A stretch of 64,000 bases of DNA from Chthonomonadaceae bacterium (GTDB lineage: Bacteria; Armatimonadota; Chthonomonadetes; Chthonomonadales; Chthonomonadaceae), in NCBI GenBank assembly GCA_027459665.1, contig DAIDHN010000005.1, positions 20,268-84,267 of the forward strand, in the 5' to 3' direction. Below are positions 53,979 to 62,962 of the stretch, piece by piece. The notes under the pieces are model-generated. The model did not search any database and was not told where the DNA came from. It saw only the letters and a program-made list of their open reading frames with translations. The position numbers were made by a program, and so were the translations under genes. Within the stretch, counting starts at the first letter, position 1. Each line of letters begins with the position of its first letter.

Positions 53979-54299
53979 ATGCCCACCTACGGGTACCAGT
54001 GTACTGAGTGCAAACATGAGTTTCAGGTATTTCAGGCTATGAAAGATGAACCTGTCAGCACATGCCCGCAATGCAGCGCCCCTGTAAAACGGCTTCTCTA
54101 CCCTGTTGGAGTGGTTTTTAAGGGGAGCGGATGGTACGTTACCGATTCGCGCAAGCCCGAACCTTCGGCAGAATCTGCGGGCAGGCCAGACACAGCAGAA
54201 AAGAAAGAAACCACAGAGAAAGCAGCAGAAAGCAAGCCGGTGCCATCGGCCGGCAGTGCAGACAGCACCTCTGCGCCTTCTGCCGAAAAAACCACCTAG
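53979..54299 (+). CDS. FmdB-type zinc-ribbon protein
   Basis: 106 residues. The first 55 are the FmdB/CxxC_CXXC_SSSS zinc ribbon: MPTYGYQCTECKHEFQVFQ and STCPQCSAPVKRLLYPVG, with C8-x2-C11 and a second C-x2-C, followed by VVFKGSGWYVTDSRK. The C-terminal half is a low-complexity tail of Ser, Ala, Glu, Lys and Pro. The function is unclear; relatives are called regulatory proteins. AAAGGAG is placed seven bases before the start. It lies between tRNA-Glu and galK. Confidence 0.9.
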   Translation: MPTYGYQCTECKHEFQVFQAMKDEPVSTCPQCSAPVKRLLYPVGVVFKGSGWYVTDSRKPEPSAESAGRPDTAEKKETTEKAAESKPVPSAGSADSTSAPSAEKTT

Positions 54300-54381
54300 C
54301 AGAGCAAATGCCTGGCATGCCCCCAGGCAATGTGCTATACTTTCTGCCACAGAAAACAGAATACCAGGAACAAACCGCACT

Positions 54382-55566
54382 ATGTTGAACCCTACCGAAC
54401 AGACGCGCCTGCTGCAAATGGAGAGCAGCTTCTCTTCAGAGTTCGGAAGCGCAGCGAAAATTGCAGTACGTGCTCCAGGCAGAGTGAATCTGATTGGTGA
54501 GCATACTGACTACAATGACGGCTTCGTAATGCCTGCCGCCATTGAACGCAGCGTGCTGATGCTTGCTGCACCCAGCAATACCGGGCGCATACAGGTGCAT
54601 GCCCTCAACTACAATCAGTCTTCTACCTTTTCGATAGAGGGAGTGCAGCCCACAGGAGACAGCCGCGAACGATGGAGCAATTACCTGCGCGCCATGGTAT
54701 GGGTTTTGCAGGGAGAGGGTATTTCTGTGCCAGGCCTCAACATGGTGGTGCAGGGCGATGTTCCCCTGGGCAGCGGGCTTTCCTCTTCTGCTGCAATGCT
54801 GGTGGCAGCGGGTTTGCTTCTCTCCGAAGCTGCGCAGTCGCCCCTGTCTCCCGTACAGCTGGCTCTGCTGGCACAAAAAGCGGAACGAGAGTTTGTAGGC
54901 GTAAACGTGGGAATTATGGACCAGTATATCTCTGCGCTTGGAAAGCAGGCACATGCCCTGCTGATAGATACGCGCTCGCTTGAATATGAAGCCATCTCCC
55001 TGCCTGTTTCTGGGGTATCGCTGATCATAGCAGATACCAGTAAAAGGCGCGGCCTGGTAGATTCGGAATACAACACCCGGCGAAGCGAATGTGAGCGCGC
55101 TGTAGAAATACTGAGCCAGCATCTGCCACAGATAAAAGCCCTGCGCGATGTAAGCGTAGAACAATTTCTGAGCCTGCAGCAGCACCTGCCAGAACCAGTG
55201 CGCAGCCGGGCGAAACATGTAATCACAGAAAATCAGCGCACCCTGGACATGGCTGAAGCGCTGAAATTGGGCGATATGCAGCGCTGTGGAAAACTAATGA
55301 ACGAATCACACCAGAGCCTGCAGATAGATTACGCCGTCAGTTGCCGTGAACTGGATGCCATGACAGAAGCGGCGCGCAGCCTGCAGGGAGTATATGGTTC
55401 GCGCATGACAGGCGCAGGTTTTGGCGGATGTACTGTGAGCCTGGTAGCTGATGAAGCGCTGGAAAATTTTCAGCGCGAACTGCCCCGCATTTACCAGCAG
55501 CACACAGGGCTGGAAGCAGCGCTTCTGGTAAGCAAAGCGGCACCCGGCGCAGAAAGAATACTGTAA
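54382..55566 (+). CDS. galK: Galactokinase
   Basis: About 394 residues of the GHMP kinase family, phosphorylating galactose at C1. The signature GRVNLIGEHTDYNDGFVMP is near residues 32-51. The ATP-binding motif VPLGSGLSSSAAM and the third motif MTGAGFGGCTVSLV are complete, with the catalytic Asp expected in IMDQYISALG. The longer frame to 54106 is an out-of-frame shadow of fmdB. ATG 54382 has only AGGAA upstream, 11 bases away. galT and galE are not in the window. It would feed galactose released by the GH2-type enzyme to the Leloir pathway. Confidence 0.97.
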   Translation: MLNPTEQTRLLQMESSFSSEFGSAAKIAVRAPGRVNLIGEHTDYNDGFVMPAAIERSVLMLAAPSNTGRIQVHALNYNQSSTFSIEGVQPTGDSRERWSNYLRAMVWVLQGEGISVPGLNMVVQGDVPLGSGLSSSAAMLVAAGLLLSEAAQSPLSPVQLALLAQKAEREFVGVNVGIMDQYISALGKQAHALLIDTRSLEYEAISLPVSGVSLIIADTSKRRGLVDSEYNTRRSECERAVEILSQHLPQIKALRDVSVEQFLSLQQHLPEPVRSRAKHVITENQRTLDMAEALKLGDMQRCGKLMNESHQSLQIDYAVSCRELDAMTEAARSLQGVYGSRMTGAGFGGCTVSLVADEALENFQRELPRIYQQHTGLEAALLVSKAAPGAERIL

Positions 55567-55754
55567 AACTCACGCACGCCAGGTAACTGCCGGCAAAACC
55601 AGTCGTCCATACTGTATCTGGTGCATATTCTCGCGCCAAGAGTAGCAGGATTCTGTACGCAGAACGCTTAATTGACCAACTAAATACTATTTATCCAGGG
55701 AACTTCAAACGGCGTATCTCCCTACTCCGCAAGATTTCCCGGCAGGAGGCCTGC

Positions 55755-56333
55755 ATGTCTACACTTCGCGCTGTAATTGCAGAAGATGAACAACTTACAC
55801 GCACTATTATTCGAACGCGTCTCGAAAAACTGGGGCATCTGGTAGTGGCAGAAGCAGCCAACGGGCTGCAAGCCGTGGAGGCTGTACGTGCCAGCCAGCC
55901 TGATCTGGTGGTACTTGACATCAAAATGCCCGAACTGGATGGAATCGAAGCGGCACGCCAAATCATGGATACCTCGCCCTGCGCCATTCTGTTTCTCACC
56001 TCATTCGATGAGCAAAACCTGGTAGACCAGGCGGGTGAGGTAGGCGGTCTTGCCTATCTGCTCAAGCCATTCAGAAAAGAAGACCTTGGCCCGGCTGTAG
56101 AAATTGCTGTGAAACGGTTCAGGCAGATTCAGAACCAGGCTCGCGAAATAGAAAACCTGAAAGAAGCGCTGGAAACCCGCAAACTGCTGGAACGCGCAAA
56201 AGGCATTTTGATGGACAGGCACCATATGACGGAAGACGAAGCCTTTAAGCGCATTCACTTTCAGGCACGCAACCAGAACAAAAAAATGCGCGAAATCGCC
56301 CAGTCTATCATCACTGCCTCCGACCTGATATAA
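55755..56333 (+). CDS. Response regulator with ANTAR RNA-binding output
   Basis: A 192-residue two-domain regulator. The receiver has the acidic pocket (AEDEQ), the phospho-Asp in LVVLDIKMPELDGIEAA, the Thr/Ser in FLTSFD, and the Lys in YLLKPF. A short coiled coil (IQNQAREIENLKEALETRK) joins the ANTAR domain LLERAKGILMDRHHMTEDEAFKRIHFQARNQNKKMREIAQSII, which binds two small RNA hairpins to prevent termination. The known AmiR/NasR family regulates amidase or nitrate operons. No histidine kinase is adjacent. GAGG is six bases before the ATG. GC-rich flanks show no consensus promoter. Confidence 0.95.
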   Translation: MSTLRAVIAEDEQLTRTIIRTRLEKLGHLVVAEAANGLQAVEAVRASQPDLVVLDIKMPELDGIEAARQIMDTSPCAILFLTSFDEQNLVDQAGEVGGLAYLLKPFRKEDLGPAVEIAVKRFRQIQNQAREIENLKEALETRKLLERAKGILMDRHHMTEDEAFKRIHFQARNQNKKMREIAQSIITASDLI

Positions 56334-56361
56334 CTTGCTTTCGCTCTGTATCGATAATAAT

Positions 56362-56390
56362 GCTGCATCTGCGCCCTCGGCAGGTGCAGC
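56362..56390. repeat. Hairpin between the ANTAR regulator and maf
   Basis: GCTGCATCTGC (56362-56372) and GCAGGTGCAGC (56380-56390) form an 11-bp stem with one T-G wobble and a 7-nt loop. No T run follows. It may be a terminator, processing site or RNA target; the loop is not the six-base A-G ANTAR loop. Confidence 0.5.
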
Positions 56391-56432
56391 ATCTGCACTG
56401 CCGGATGCCTGCTGTACAAAGGAGATGACGTT

Positions 56433-57041
56433 ATGCTTTTTCTCGCCTCTGCCTCTCCGCGCAGACAGCAGCTGATTGCCCTGCTTGGCCTGCCCTACCG
56501 CATAGAACCTTCACTCTATGATGAACCTGCAGCTCCTCGGCAAAGCGTACACCTGCCCTCACTGGTAATGCATCTTGCACAGGAAAAGGCAAAAGAAGCG
56601 GCATCACGATGCAGAGACGGCATTGTCATAGGCGCAGATACCCTGGTTGGCCCAGACAGTGAAACGGGCGCCCCCATGGGAAAGCCTTCGTGCAGAGAAG
56701 AGGCAGTGAGTATGCTGCAAAACCTGAGCGGATGCACTCACCGGGTATACACCGGCATTGCACTGCTTCCAATTGGCAGCACAAACGCACCAAACCACCC
56801 GCGCGTTGAGGCTGTATGTACAAAAGTACGGTTTCGAATGCTTCACCCCGATGAAATAGAAAGCTATGTTGCTTCGGGCGAACCTATGGACAAGGCTGGC
56901 TCATACGGTGTACAGGGATATGCAGCGCCCTTTGTAGAACATCTGGAAGGAGACTTCTACAACGTAATGGGCCTGCCTCTCTGCCGCCTCTCGCAGCTGC
57001 TGCGCGAACTGGGGGCCTACCCCACACAACAGAATGGCTAG
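56433..57041 (+). CDS. maf: Maf-type nucleoside triphosphate pyrophosphatase
   Basis: A 202-residue Maf/Ham1-like protein. LASASPRRQQLIALLG at residues 4-19 is the family start; GIVIGADTLVGPDSETGAPMGKP holds the catalytic Asp (IGADT), and VRFRMLHPDEIESYVASGEPMDKAGSYGVQGYAAPFVEHLEGDFYNVMGLPL is diagnostic. Such enzymes hydrolyse dTTP/UTP or modified nucleotides and limit mutation or septum formation. AAAGGAG site before the ATG. Intact catalytic residues. Confidence 0.95.
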   Translation: MLFLASASPRRQQLIALLGLPYRIEPSLYDEPAAPRQSVHLPSLVMHLAQEKAKEAASRCRDGIVIGADTLVGPDSETGAPMGKPSCREEAVSMLQNLSGCTHRVYTGIALLPIGSTNAPNHPRVEAVCTKVRFRMLHPDEIESYVASGEPMDKAGSYGVQGYAAPFVEHLEGDFYNVMGLPLCRLSQLLRELGAYPTQQNG

Positions 57042-57069
57042 CTGCCCAGCCTGCATGCCGAAAAGAGCA

Positions 57070-57094
57070 TGGTACAATAACCGCAGTACTGCGG
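57070..57094 (+). promoter_or_regulatory. polB promoter with palindromic operator
   Basis: TGG-TACAAT (57070-57078) is an extended -10. Directly after it is the perfect 14-bp palindrome CCGCAGTACTGCGG (57081-57094), which covers the expected start near 57085 and should block transcription if bound by a repressor. The polB ATG is 57 bases further on. Confidence 0.55.
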
Positions 57095-57150
57095 GCGTCA
57101 AACATCTGCCCTAAAAGCGCTGCCAGAATGTACGAAAATGAGGTTGAAAC

Positions 57151-59352
57151 ATGGAAGCCAACAACAGCCATAAGCCTGCTTCTTCACCTCTGCTCTTCGG
57201 ATCAGACAATACCCCTGCCCTGGTGGCTGTAGAACCGGGCACACACGATACAGTACAGCTTTTTTTTCGCACCGGCAGCGCTGTGCAGGCTGTGGCGCAC
57301 CCGTTCACCCCCTGGCTGCTGCTCACCCAGCCTCCCCCCAGCCGCTTTCCTGCCTGCACGCTGCACGAACTGGAAGGCGCCGGCTACTGCCTGAAAGCCG
57401 AATTTGCCTCTCTCACACACCTCAACAAGGCACGACAGATTCTGCGCGACCTTGATGTTCTGCACCTGGCTTTCTCAAGCCCTGCACGCATGTACCTGAC
57501 GCAAACAGGAAAAACCCTCTTCAAAGGGCTGCAATTTGCCGACCTGGTGCGCATGCAGTTTGACCTGGAAACCTGCGGGCTTGACCCTGCCCAGCCAGAT
57601 GCCAGAATTCTGCTGATTGCAGCAGCAGACACCCGTGGTTTCTGTGAAGTGCTGGAAGGCGACGAAAAGCAGATTCTGCAGCGTTTCACAGAGCTGGTGC
57701 AGCAGCACGACCCCGATGTGCTGGAAGGGCACAACCTATTTGGCTTCGATTTTCCCTATCTCATCGAGAGGGCGCGCAGATGCGGTATCAAATTGGCACT
57801 GGGACGAGATGCATCAGAACCAGAGCAGATGCTTCGACGCAGCTACGCCATTGGCGGCAGCACACGCCCATTTCAGCCGGTGCATGTTTACGGCCGCCAT
57901 GTACTTGATACCTATCTGCTTGTACAACGCTTCGACTGGGCGCAGGGCGCACTCTCAAGCTACGGACTGAAAGAATGCGCCAGGGTATTTGGGTTCGCTG
58001 CCGAAGACAGGGTGGAACTGCCCCGCGACCAGATGGAGAGCCTGTACCAAAGTCAGCCTCAACTTGTTTGTACCTATGCGCAGCAGGATGTGATGGAAAC
58101 GCAGCAGCTGGCAAACCTGGTATCTCCTGTTGAGTTTTACCAAACTCAAATGGCGCCAGACAACTACGGCATGGTTGCAGTAACCGGTGCAGGAGAAAAA
58201 ATAAACTCTCTCTTTATTCGCGCCTACCTGTCTCAAAACCACTCAATTCCCCTTCGCCAGCCCTCTTCAGTCAATGCAGGCGGCTACACCGATATACGCA
58301 TACAGGGCCTGATAGAAAACGTAGTCAAGGCCGATGTAGAGAGCCTCTATCCCAGCCTGATGCTCACCCACCGCATTGCCCCTGCAAACGATACGCTGGG
58401 GGTGTTTCTGCCCTGCCTTGCCGAGCTGACCGCCCGGCGCATTGCCGCCAAAAGCCAGGCGGCAGCAGCACGGGAGAGCAGCAGCAAAAACTACGCCTAC
58501 TACGAGGGGCTGCAAGCCAGCTTCAAGGTGCTGATCAACTCTTTCTACGGCTACCTGGGCGGCCCATTTCCATTCAACGACCCCGAAGCGGCAGGCCGAG
58601 TCACCGCTCTGGGCCGCTCGCTGGTACAGCAAATCGCCCAAAAACTGGAGGATGAGGGATGCCGTGTCATAGAAATAGACACCGACGGAGTCTACTTCTC
58701 GCCTCCGCCTGGCATGCAGGGCGAACAACATGAGCGGGAGATGGTTGAACGGGCTGGCACTGTGCTGCCTGAATCTATACGCCTTGCATTTGATGGCAGA
58801 TACAGGCGAATGCTCTCGCTGAAAACCAAAAACTACGTACTGGAAACCTGGAGCGGACGCAGAATACTGCGTGGCTCGTCGCTGCGGTCAAGAGCAGATG
58901 AAAAGTTTGGCCGCGATTTTTTGGCAAATGCAATCTCGCTGCTCATGGAAGGAAACACCGCTCAGCTGCACTCACTTTATACAGAAACCATGCAACAGCT
59001 GCTTTCGGGCGGTTTTGCCGCACAAGAACTGGCCAGAAGAGAGCGGGTAACAGCAAAAACATTTTCCAGCAGCCAGAAGCGCAGAAACGCACATGCCGCA
59101 GAAGGCGTGCCCATTGGAGACTTTGTACAGGTTTACGAGCGCCGGGACGGCAGCCTGGGGCGGCTGGAAGAGTATGCACAAGATGAAGACCGCGCATACT
59201 ATGCTGGCAAGCTGTACAAATTTGCCTGCCGCCTTGAAAGCGCATTTGAAAGCCAGGCAGAGTTTCAGAAGTGCTTCCCCAAACCCTCCCGACAGATGGC
59301 GCAGGGAAACACCCAGCAGACGCTCGACCTGTTTGAAGCGGAGGAAGAATGA
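57151..59352 (+). CDS. polB: B-family DNA polymerase with 3'-5' exonuclease
   Basis: A 733-residue PolB. Exonuclease: Exo I D138/E140 (FDLETCGL), Exo II N195-D200 (EGHNLFGFDFPYL), Exo III Y309...D313 (YAQQDVMETQQL). Polymerase: motif A D395 (ADVESLYPSLML), motif B K459 with NSFYGYLG, motif C D510-T-D512 (EIDTDGVYF) and KTKNYVLE. All catalytic acids are present, so proofreading and synthesis should both work. DNA damage or restart roles, as for E. coli Pol II, are inferred; a phage origin is possible but no phage genes surround it. GAGG is seven bases before ATG. It ends convergently with dnaE. Confidence 0.92.
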   Translation: MEANNSHKPASSPLLFGSDNTPALVAVEPGTHDTVQLFFRTGSAVQAVAHPFTPWLLLTQPPPSRFPACTLHELEGAGYCLKAEFASLTHLNKARQILRDLDVLHLAFSSPARMYLTQTGKTLFKGLQFADLVRMQFDLETCGLDPAQPDARILLIAAADTRGFCEVLEGDEKQILQRFTELVQQHDPDVLEGHNLFGFDFPYLIERARRCGIKLALGRDASEPEQMLRRSYAIGGSTRPFQPVHVYGRHVLDTYLLVQRFDWAQGALSSYGLKECARVFGFAAEDRVELPRDQMESLYQSQPQLVCTYAQQDVMETQQLANLVSPVEFYQTQMAPDNYGMVAVTGAGEKINSLFIRAYLSQNHSIPLRQPSSVNAGGYTDIRIQGLIENVVKADVESLYPSLMLTHRIAPANDTLGVFLPCLAELTARRIAAKSQAAAARESSSKNYAYYEGLQASFKVLINSFYGYLGGPFPFNDPEAAGRVTALGRSLVQQIAQKLEDEGCRVIEIDTDGVYFSPPPGMQGEQHEREMVERAGTVLPESIRLAFDGRYRRMLSLKTKNYVLETWSGRRILRGSSLRSRADEKFGRDFLANAISLLMEGNTAQLHSLYTETMQQLLSGGFAAQELARRERVTAKTFSSSQKRRNAHAAEGVPIGDFVQVYERRDGSLGRLEEYAQDEDRAYYAGKLYKFACRLESAFESQAEFQKCFPKPSRQMAQGNTQQTLDLFEAEEE

Positions 59353-59389
59353 TCGGCTGCACCCTGAAACCCTATCATTCTGGTTCACT

Positions 59390-59405
59390 CTGCCCGGCAG
59401 GGCAG
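59390..59405. terminator. Hairpin between convergent polB and dnaE
   Basis: CTGCCC (59390-59395) and GGGCAG (59400-59405) form a perfect 6-bp stem with a GGCA loop. It lies between the two convergent stops and may end both transcripts, although no T run is obvious. Confidence 0.45.
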
Positions 59406-59415
59406 CACTGCATAA

Positions 59416-62400
59416 TCAGCGCGTATACACACACTGCTGCCCTAAAAACTTCTCCATGTCGGCACGCAGAGCGTCGGTAAACTCGGCTCGCAGCTGGGTA
59501 CGTACCTCCACTGTGCGGCCCCCCTCTTGTACCTGCAGATACACTGGCAGCGCATTGCCGTTGCCCCGGTGATGTTCCAGCGTATCGCGCAGGTAGCGCA
59601 GGCGCGTGCGGCAGGAAGGATCAAGTCTCACCACAATGCTTTCGCATCCCCCTGCGCCCACTGCCGCTTGTGTAAGCGGCACTATGCTCTCGGCCAAAAA
59701 CTCGGCAGTGCGTTCACCCTCTTCGCTGTCGCGCACGCGCTCACGGTAGCTTACCCGGCCCTGCACCAGCACGATACGGTCTTTTTCCAGATGCTGACGC
59801 ACATTGGCATATGCCGAGGGAAAGATGGTGCATGAAACAGTGCCCGTAGTATCTTCCAGAGTAAAAAATGCCATCGGCTCGCCGCTTTTTTTGGAGGTAA
59901 ATGGTTTCAGGCTTGTTACAATGCCTCCCAGCGTCGTCTCTGTGCGGTCGGGGAGTTCGGTCAACTGCTGAACCGCAGTGGTTTTGCGGCGGGCAAACTC
60001 GGCAGTGTACGACTGCAGCGGGTGATCTGAAAGATAAAGCCCCAGCAGTTCCCGCTCAAAACCCAGCAGCTGGTTCTGCGGATATTCAGGCAGGTCTGGC
60101 ACAGACAGCGTGTACCGGCTGGAACCCGCTTCTTCCACAAACATCTCATCTAGTGCGCCCTGCCCCGACTTGTGCTCTTTGTGCATGCGCGCTGCGTGCT
60201 GTATACACCCGTCCAGCATCTCGGCAAGCGCACGGCGGTTCTGGTGGCCCGGCAGGGCAGAAAACGCCCCCGCCTGAATAAGGGTTTCTACAGTAGAACG
60301 CGATATTCCGCCTTCACTAGAAACCGCACGCTCGCACAAATCCTGCAGGCTGGCAAACAGCCCGCCCTCCTCGCGCACCCGCATCAGAGTTTCTACTGCG
60401 GCATGCCCCACGTTTTTGATGCCTGCCAGACCAAATCGAATGGCATGCTCTTCCACCGTAAAATCTGCACTGCTTCTGTTTACATCCGGCGGCAGCACAG
60501 CAATGTTCATCCGCTTGCACTCATCCATGCAGGTAACCAGCTTATCGCTTTTTTCAATGAAGCAGGCCATCAGCGCGGCCATATACTCCACCGGGTAATT
60601 TGCCTTCAGATACGCGGTCTGGTAGGCAACCATGGCATAGCACACAGCATGTGCCTTGTTGAAGGCATACCCGGCAAACGGCTCCATCAGGTCGAAAATC
60701 TCGTTCGCTTTCTTCTCGCTGATATGGTTTGCTTTTGCGCCCGCCAGAAAATTCTCGCGCTGCTGCTCCATCTCCTCACGCTTTTTTTTGCCCATGGCGC
60801 GGCGCAGCAGGTCGGCCTGCCCCAGGCTGTAGCCCGCAATAATCTGGGCAATCTGCATTACCTGGTCCTGGTATACAATAACACCATAAGTTTCTTTCAG
60901 CAGCCCTTCCAGCAGCGGATGCGGATACTCAATTTTTTCCAGGCCGTGCTTGCAGCGAATAAAACGGGGGATATGCGCCATGGGGCCGGGGCGGTAGAGG
61001 GCAACCATGGCCGCTACCTCGCGCACATTGGAAGGCTGCAGTTCTTGTATGTAGCGGCGCATTTGGGGAGATTCCAGTTGGAATACCCCCACGCACTCCC
61101 CGCGCGCCAGCAGCTCGTAGGTGGGCTTGTCATCCAGCGGCAGCGAGCGCACATCCAGTTTCCTCCCGGTGCTGCGCTCTACGTTTCGCAGAGCCTGCGC
61201 CAGTATAGAAAGGTTGATGAGGCCCAAAAAGTCCATTTTCAGCAAGCCGATTTTTTCCAGCATGGAGGCTGTGTACTGGGTAACGCAGCCTCCATCTGCC
61301 GAGCGGGTGAGCGGGGTGTAATTGGCAAGCGGATGATGCGATATGATCACACCCGCAGCATGCACCGAGGCATGACGGCTGATTCCCTCCAGGCGGCGGG
61401 CGGTGTCTATCAGCTTGCGTGCAGAGGCATCGTGCTGATAGGCATTCAAAAACTCCTGGTTCACCTCCATGGTCTTGTCGATGGTCATGTGCAGTGGAAT
61501 GGTGGGAATCATCTTGCACAGTTTTTCCACTTCAGGTATGGGGTAGCCAAGTGCGCGCCCGGCGTCTTTCAGCACTGCGCGGGCGGCCAGAGTTCCAAAC
61601 GTTATAATCTGGGCCACACGCGCCTGGGTGGGGTCAGACTGCTGCGGGCTGTATTTTTTGGTAACGTAATCGATCACCTCAGAGCGCCGGGCATCCTCAA
61701 AATCCATGTCTACATCGGGCATTTGTACGCGTTCCGGGTTGAGAAACCGCTCAAAAGTGAGGCCGTATTCCACTGGGTCTATGTCGGTAATGTCTACCAG
61801 ATAAGAAGTAAGGCAGCCTGCAGCAGAGCCGCGCACGCCATAAAAAATCTGTTTTTGCTCGGCAAATTTTGCAAAGTCGCGCACAATCAGTATGTACTGC
61901 GAAAACCCCGTCTGCTCAATCACCCCCAGCTCGTAGCGCAGCCTGTTCACTACTTCTTCAGAAGGCTTTCCACTGTACTTGCGCTGCAGCCCTTCTTCTG
62001 CCAGGCGGGTAAGGTACTGGTGCGGGGTAAGCCCCTCCGGCAGGCCGGGAGAGGGCATGGGGCAGCGGCCAAACTCAAGGTCTACATGGCACTTTTCGGC
62101 AATCTCCAGCGTGCGCTCTATGGCATCCGGGTGCATTTTGCCAAACAGTTCCTTCATCTCCTGGCTGCTCTTCAGGTAGAACTCCTGCGTGGCGTAGCGC
62201 AGCCGGTTGGGTTCAGATACCGTAGCCCCGGTGCCTATGCAAAGCAGAATGTCGTGGGCATCTGCATCGCTGCGGGTAAGGTAGTGCACATCATTGGTGC
62301 AGATCACCGGCAGATGCAGTTCGCGGGCAATGCGCAGCAGCTGTTCGTTGCAGGCCGCCTGTTCGGGCAGGTTGTGGTTTTGCAGCTCTACATAGTAGTT

Positions 62401-62916
62401 GCCTTCGCCAAACAGATCGCGGTAGAAGCCGCAGGCATCGCGTGCGCGGTTGTAATCGCCTTCCATCAGCGCGGCATTGATTTCGCTGCCCAAACAGGAA
62501 GTAGTGGCGATGAGACCCTGCCCATACTGCTGCAGCAGTTCGCGGTCGATGCGGGGTTTGTAGTAATAGCCTTCCAGGGCGGCAATAGAGGTGAGCTTGA
62601 GCAGATTGCCGTATCCCTCGCTGTTGCGAGCCAGCAGCACCATGTGGTAAGCCGCCTGGTCTATGCGGGGCTGTTTGTCGGTATGGCGCCGTGGAGCAAC
62701 ATAGGCTTCCACACCCAGAATGGGCTGTATGCCTTTTGCCTTGCACCTTGAATAAAACTCTGCCACGCCAAACATTACGCCGTGATCGGTCATGGCAAGA
62801 GCAGGCATTCCCATCTCTGCTGCACGGGCAATCAGCGGGTCGAGACGGTTTGCTCCGTCGAGCAGGCTGAATTCAGAATGGCAGTGCAAATGCACAAAAT
62901 CGCTGCTGTGGGTCAT
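59416..62916 (-). CDS. dnaE: DNA polymerase III alpha subunit
   Basis: 1166 residues. N-terminal PHP domain (HLHCHSEFSLLDGANR; MTDHGVMFGVAEFY), then the C-family palm with the catalytic Asp triad in MPDVDMDFED and a third Asp later, RGSAAGCLTSYLVDITDIDPVEYGLTFERFLNPER, and the thumb/fingers region. HhH and OB-fold domains follow near the C-terminus (TTLGGIVTSLKPFTSKKSGEPMAFFTLEDTTG). It is the main replicative polymerase. The length matches DnaE1-type enzymes. ATG 62916 (GGTGAG upstream) starts HSSDFVHLHCHSEF as in the family. An extended -10 stands 30-40 bases upstream. Confidence 0.98.
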   Translation of the reverse strand: MTHSSDFVHLHCHSEFSLLDGANRLDPLIARAAEMGMPALAMTDHGVMFGVAEFYSRCKAKGIQPILGVEAYVAPRRHTDKQPRIDQAAYHMVLLARNSEGYGNLLKLTSIAALEGYYYKPRIDRELLQQYGQGLIATTSCLGSEINAALMEGDYNRARDACGFYRDLFGEGNYYVELQNHNLPEQAACNEQLLRIARELHLPVICTNDVHYLTRSDADAHDILLCIGTGATVSEPNRLRYATQEFYLKSSQEMKELFGKMHPDAIERTLEIAEKCHVDLEFGRCPMPSPGLPEGLTPHQYLTRLAEEGLQRKYSGKPSEEVVNRLRYELGVIEQTGFSQYILIVRDFAKFAEQKQIFYGVRGSAAGCLTSYLVDITDIDPVEYGLTFERFLNPERVQMPDVDMDFEDARRSEVIDYVTKKYSPQQSDPTQARVAQIITFGTLAARAVLKDAGRALGYPIPEVEKLCKMIPTIPLHMTIDKTMEVNQEFLNAYQHDASARKLIDTARRLEGISRHASVHAAGVIISHHPLANYTPLTRSADGGCVTQYTASMLEKIGLLKMDFLGLINLSILAQALRNVERSTGRKLDVRSLPLDDKPTYELLARGECVGVFQLESPQMRRYIQELQPSNVREVAAMVALYRPGPMAHIPRFIRCKHGLEKIEYPHPLLEGLLKETYGVIVYQDQVMQIAQIIAGYSLGQADLLRRAMGKKKREEMEQQRENFLAGAKANHISEKKANEIFDLMEPFAGYAFNKAHAVCYAMVAYQTAYLKANYPVEYMAALMACFIEKSDKLVTCMDECKRMNIAVLPPDVNRSSADFTVEEHAIRFGLAGIKNVGHAAVETLMRVREEGGLFASLQDLCERAVSSEGGISRSTVETLIQAGAFSALPGHQNRRALAEMLDGCIQHAARMHKEHKSGQGALDEMFVEEAGSSRYTLSVPDLPEYPQNQLLGFERELLGLYLSDHPLQSYTAEFARRKTTAVQQLTELPDRTETTLGGIVTSLKPFTSKKSGEPMAFFTLEDTTGTVSCTIFPSAYANVRQHLEKDRIVLVQGRVSYRERVRDSEEGERTAEFLAESIVPLTQAAVGAGGCESIVVRLDPSCRTRLRYLRDTLEHHRGNGNALPVYLQVQEGGRTVEVRTQLRAEFTDALRADMEKFLGQQCVYTR

Positions 62917-62953
62917 CTACTCACCGGGGATAAAAGGGTACTGTGATGTTGTT

Positions 62954-62962
62954 ATATTACCA
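62954..62962 (-). promoter_or_regulatory. Extended -10 promoter of dnaE
   Basis: Minus-strand TGG-TAATAT (62962-62954) with no clear -35. Transcription should start near 62947, about 30 bases before the ATG. Confidence 0.5.
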
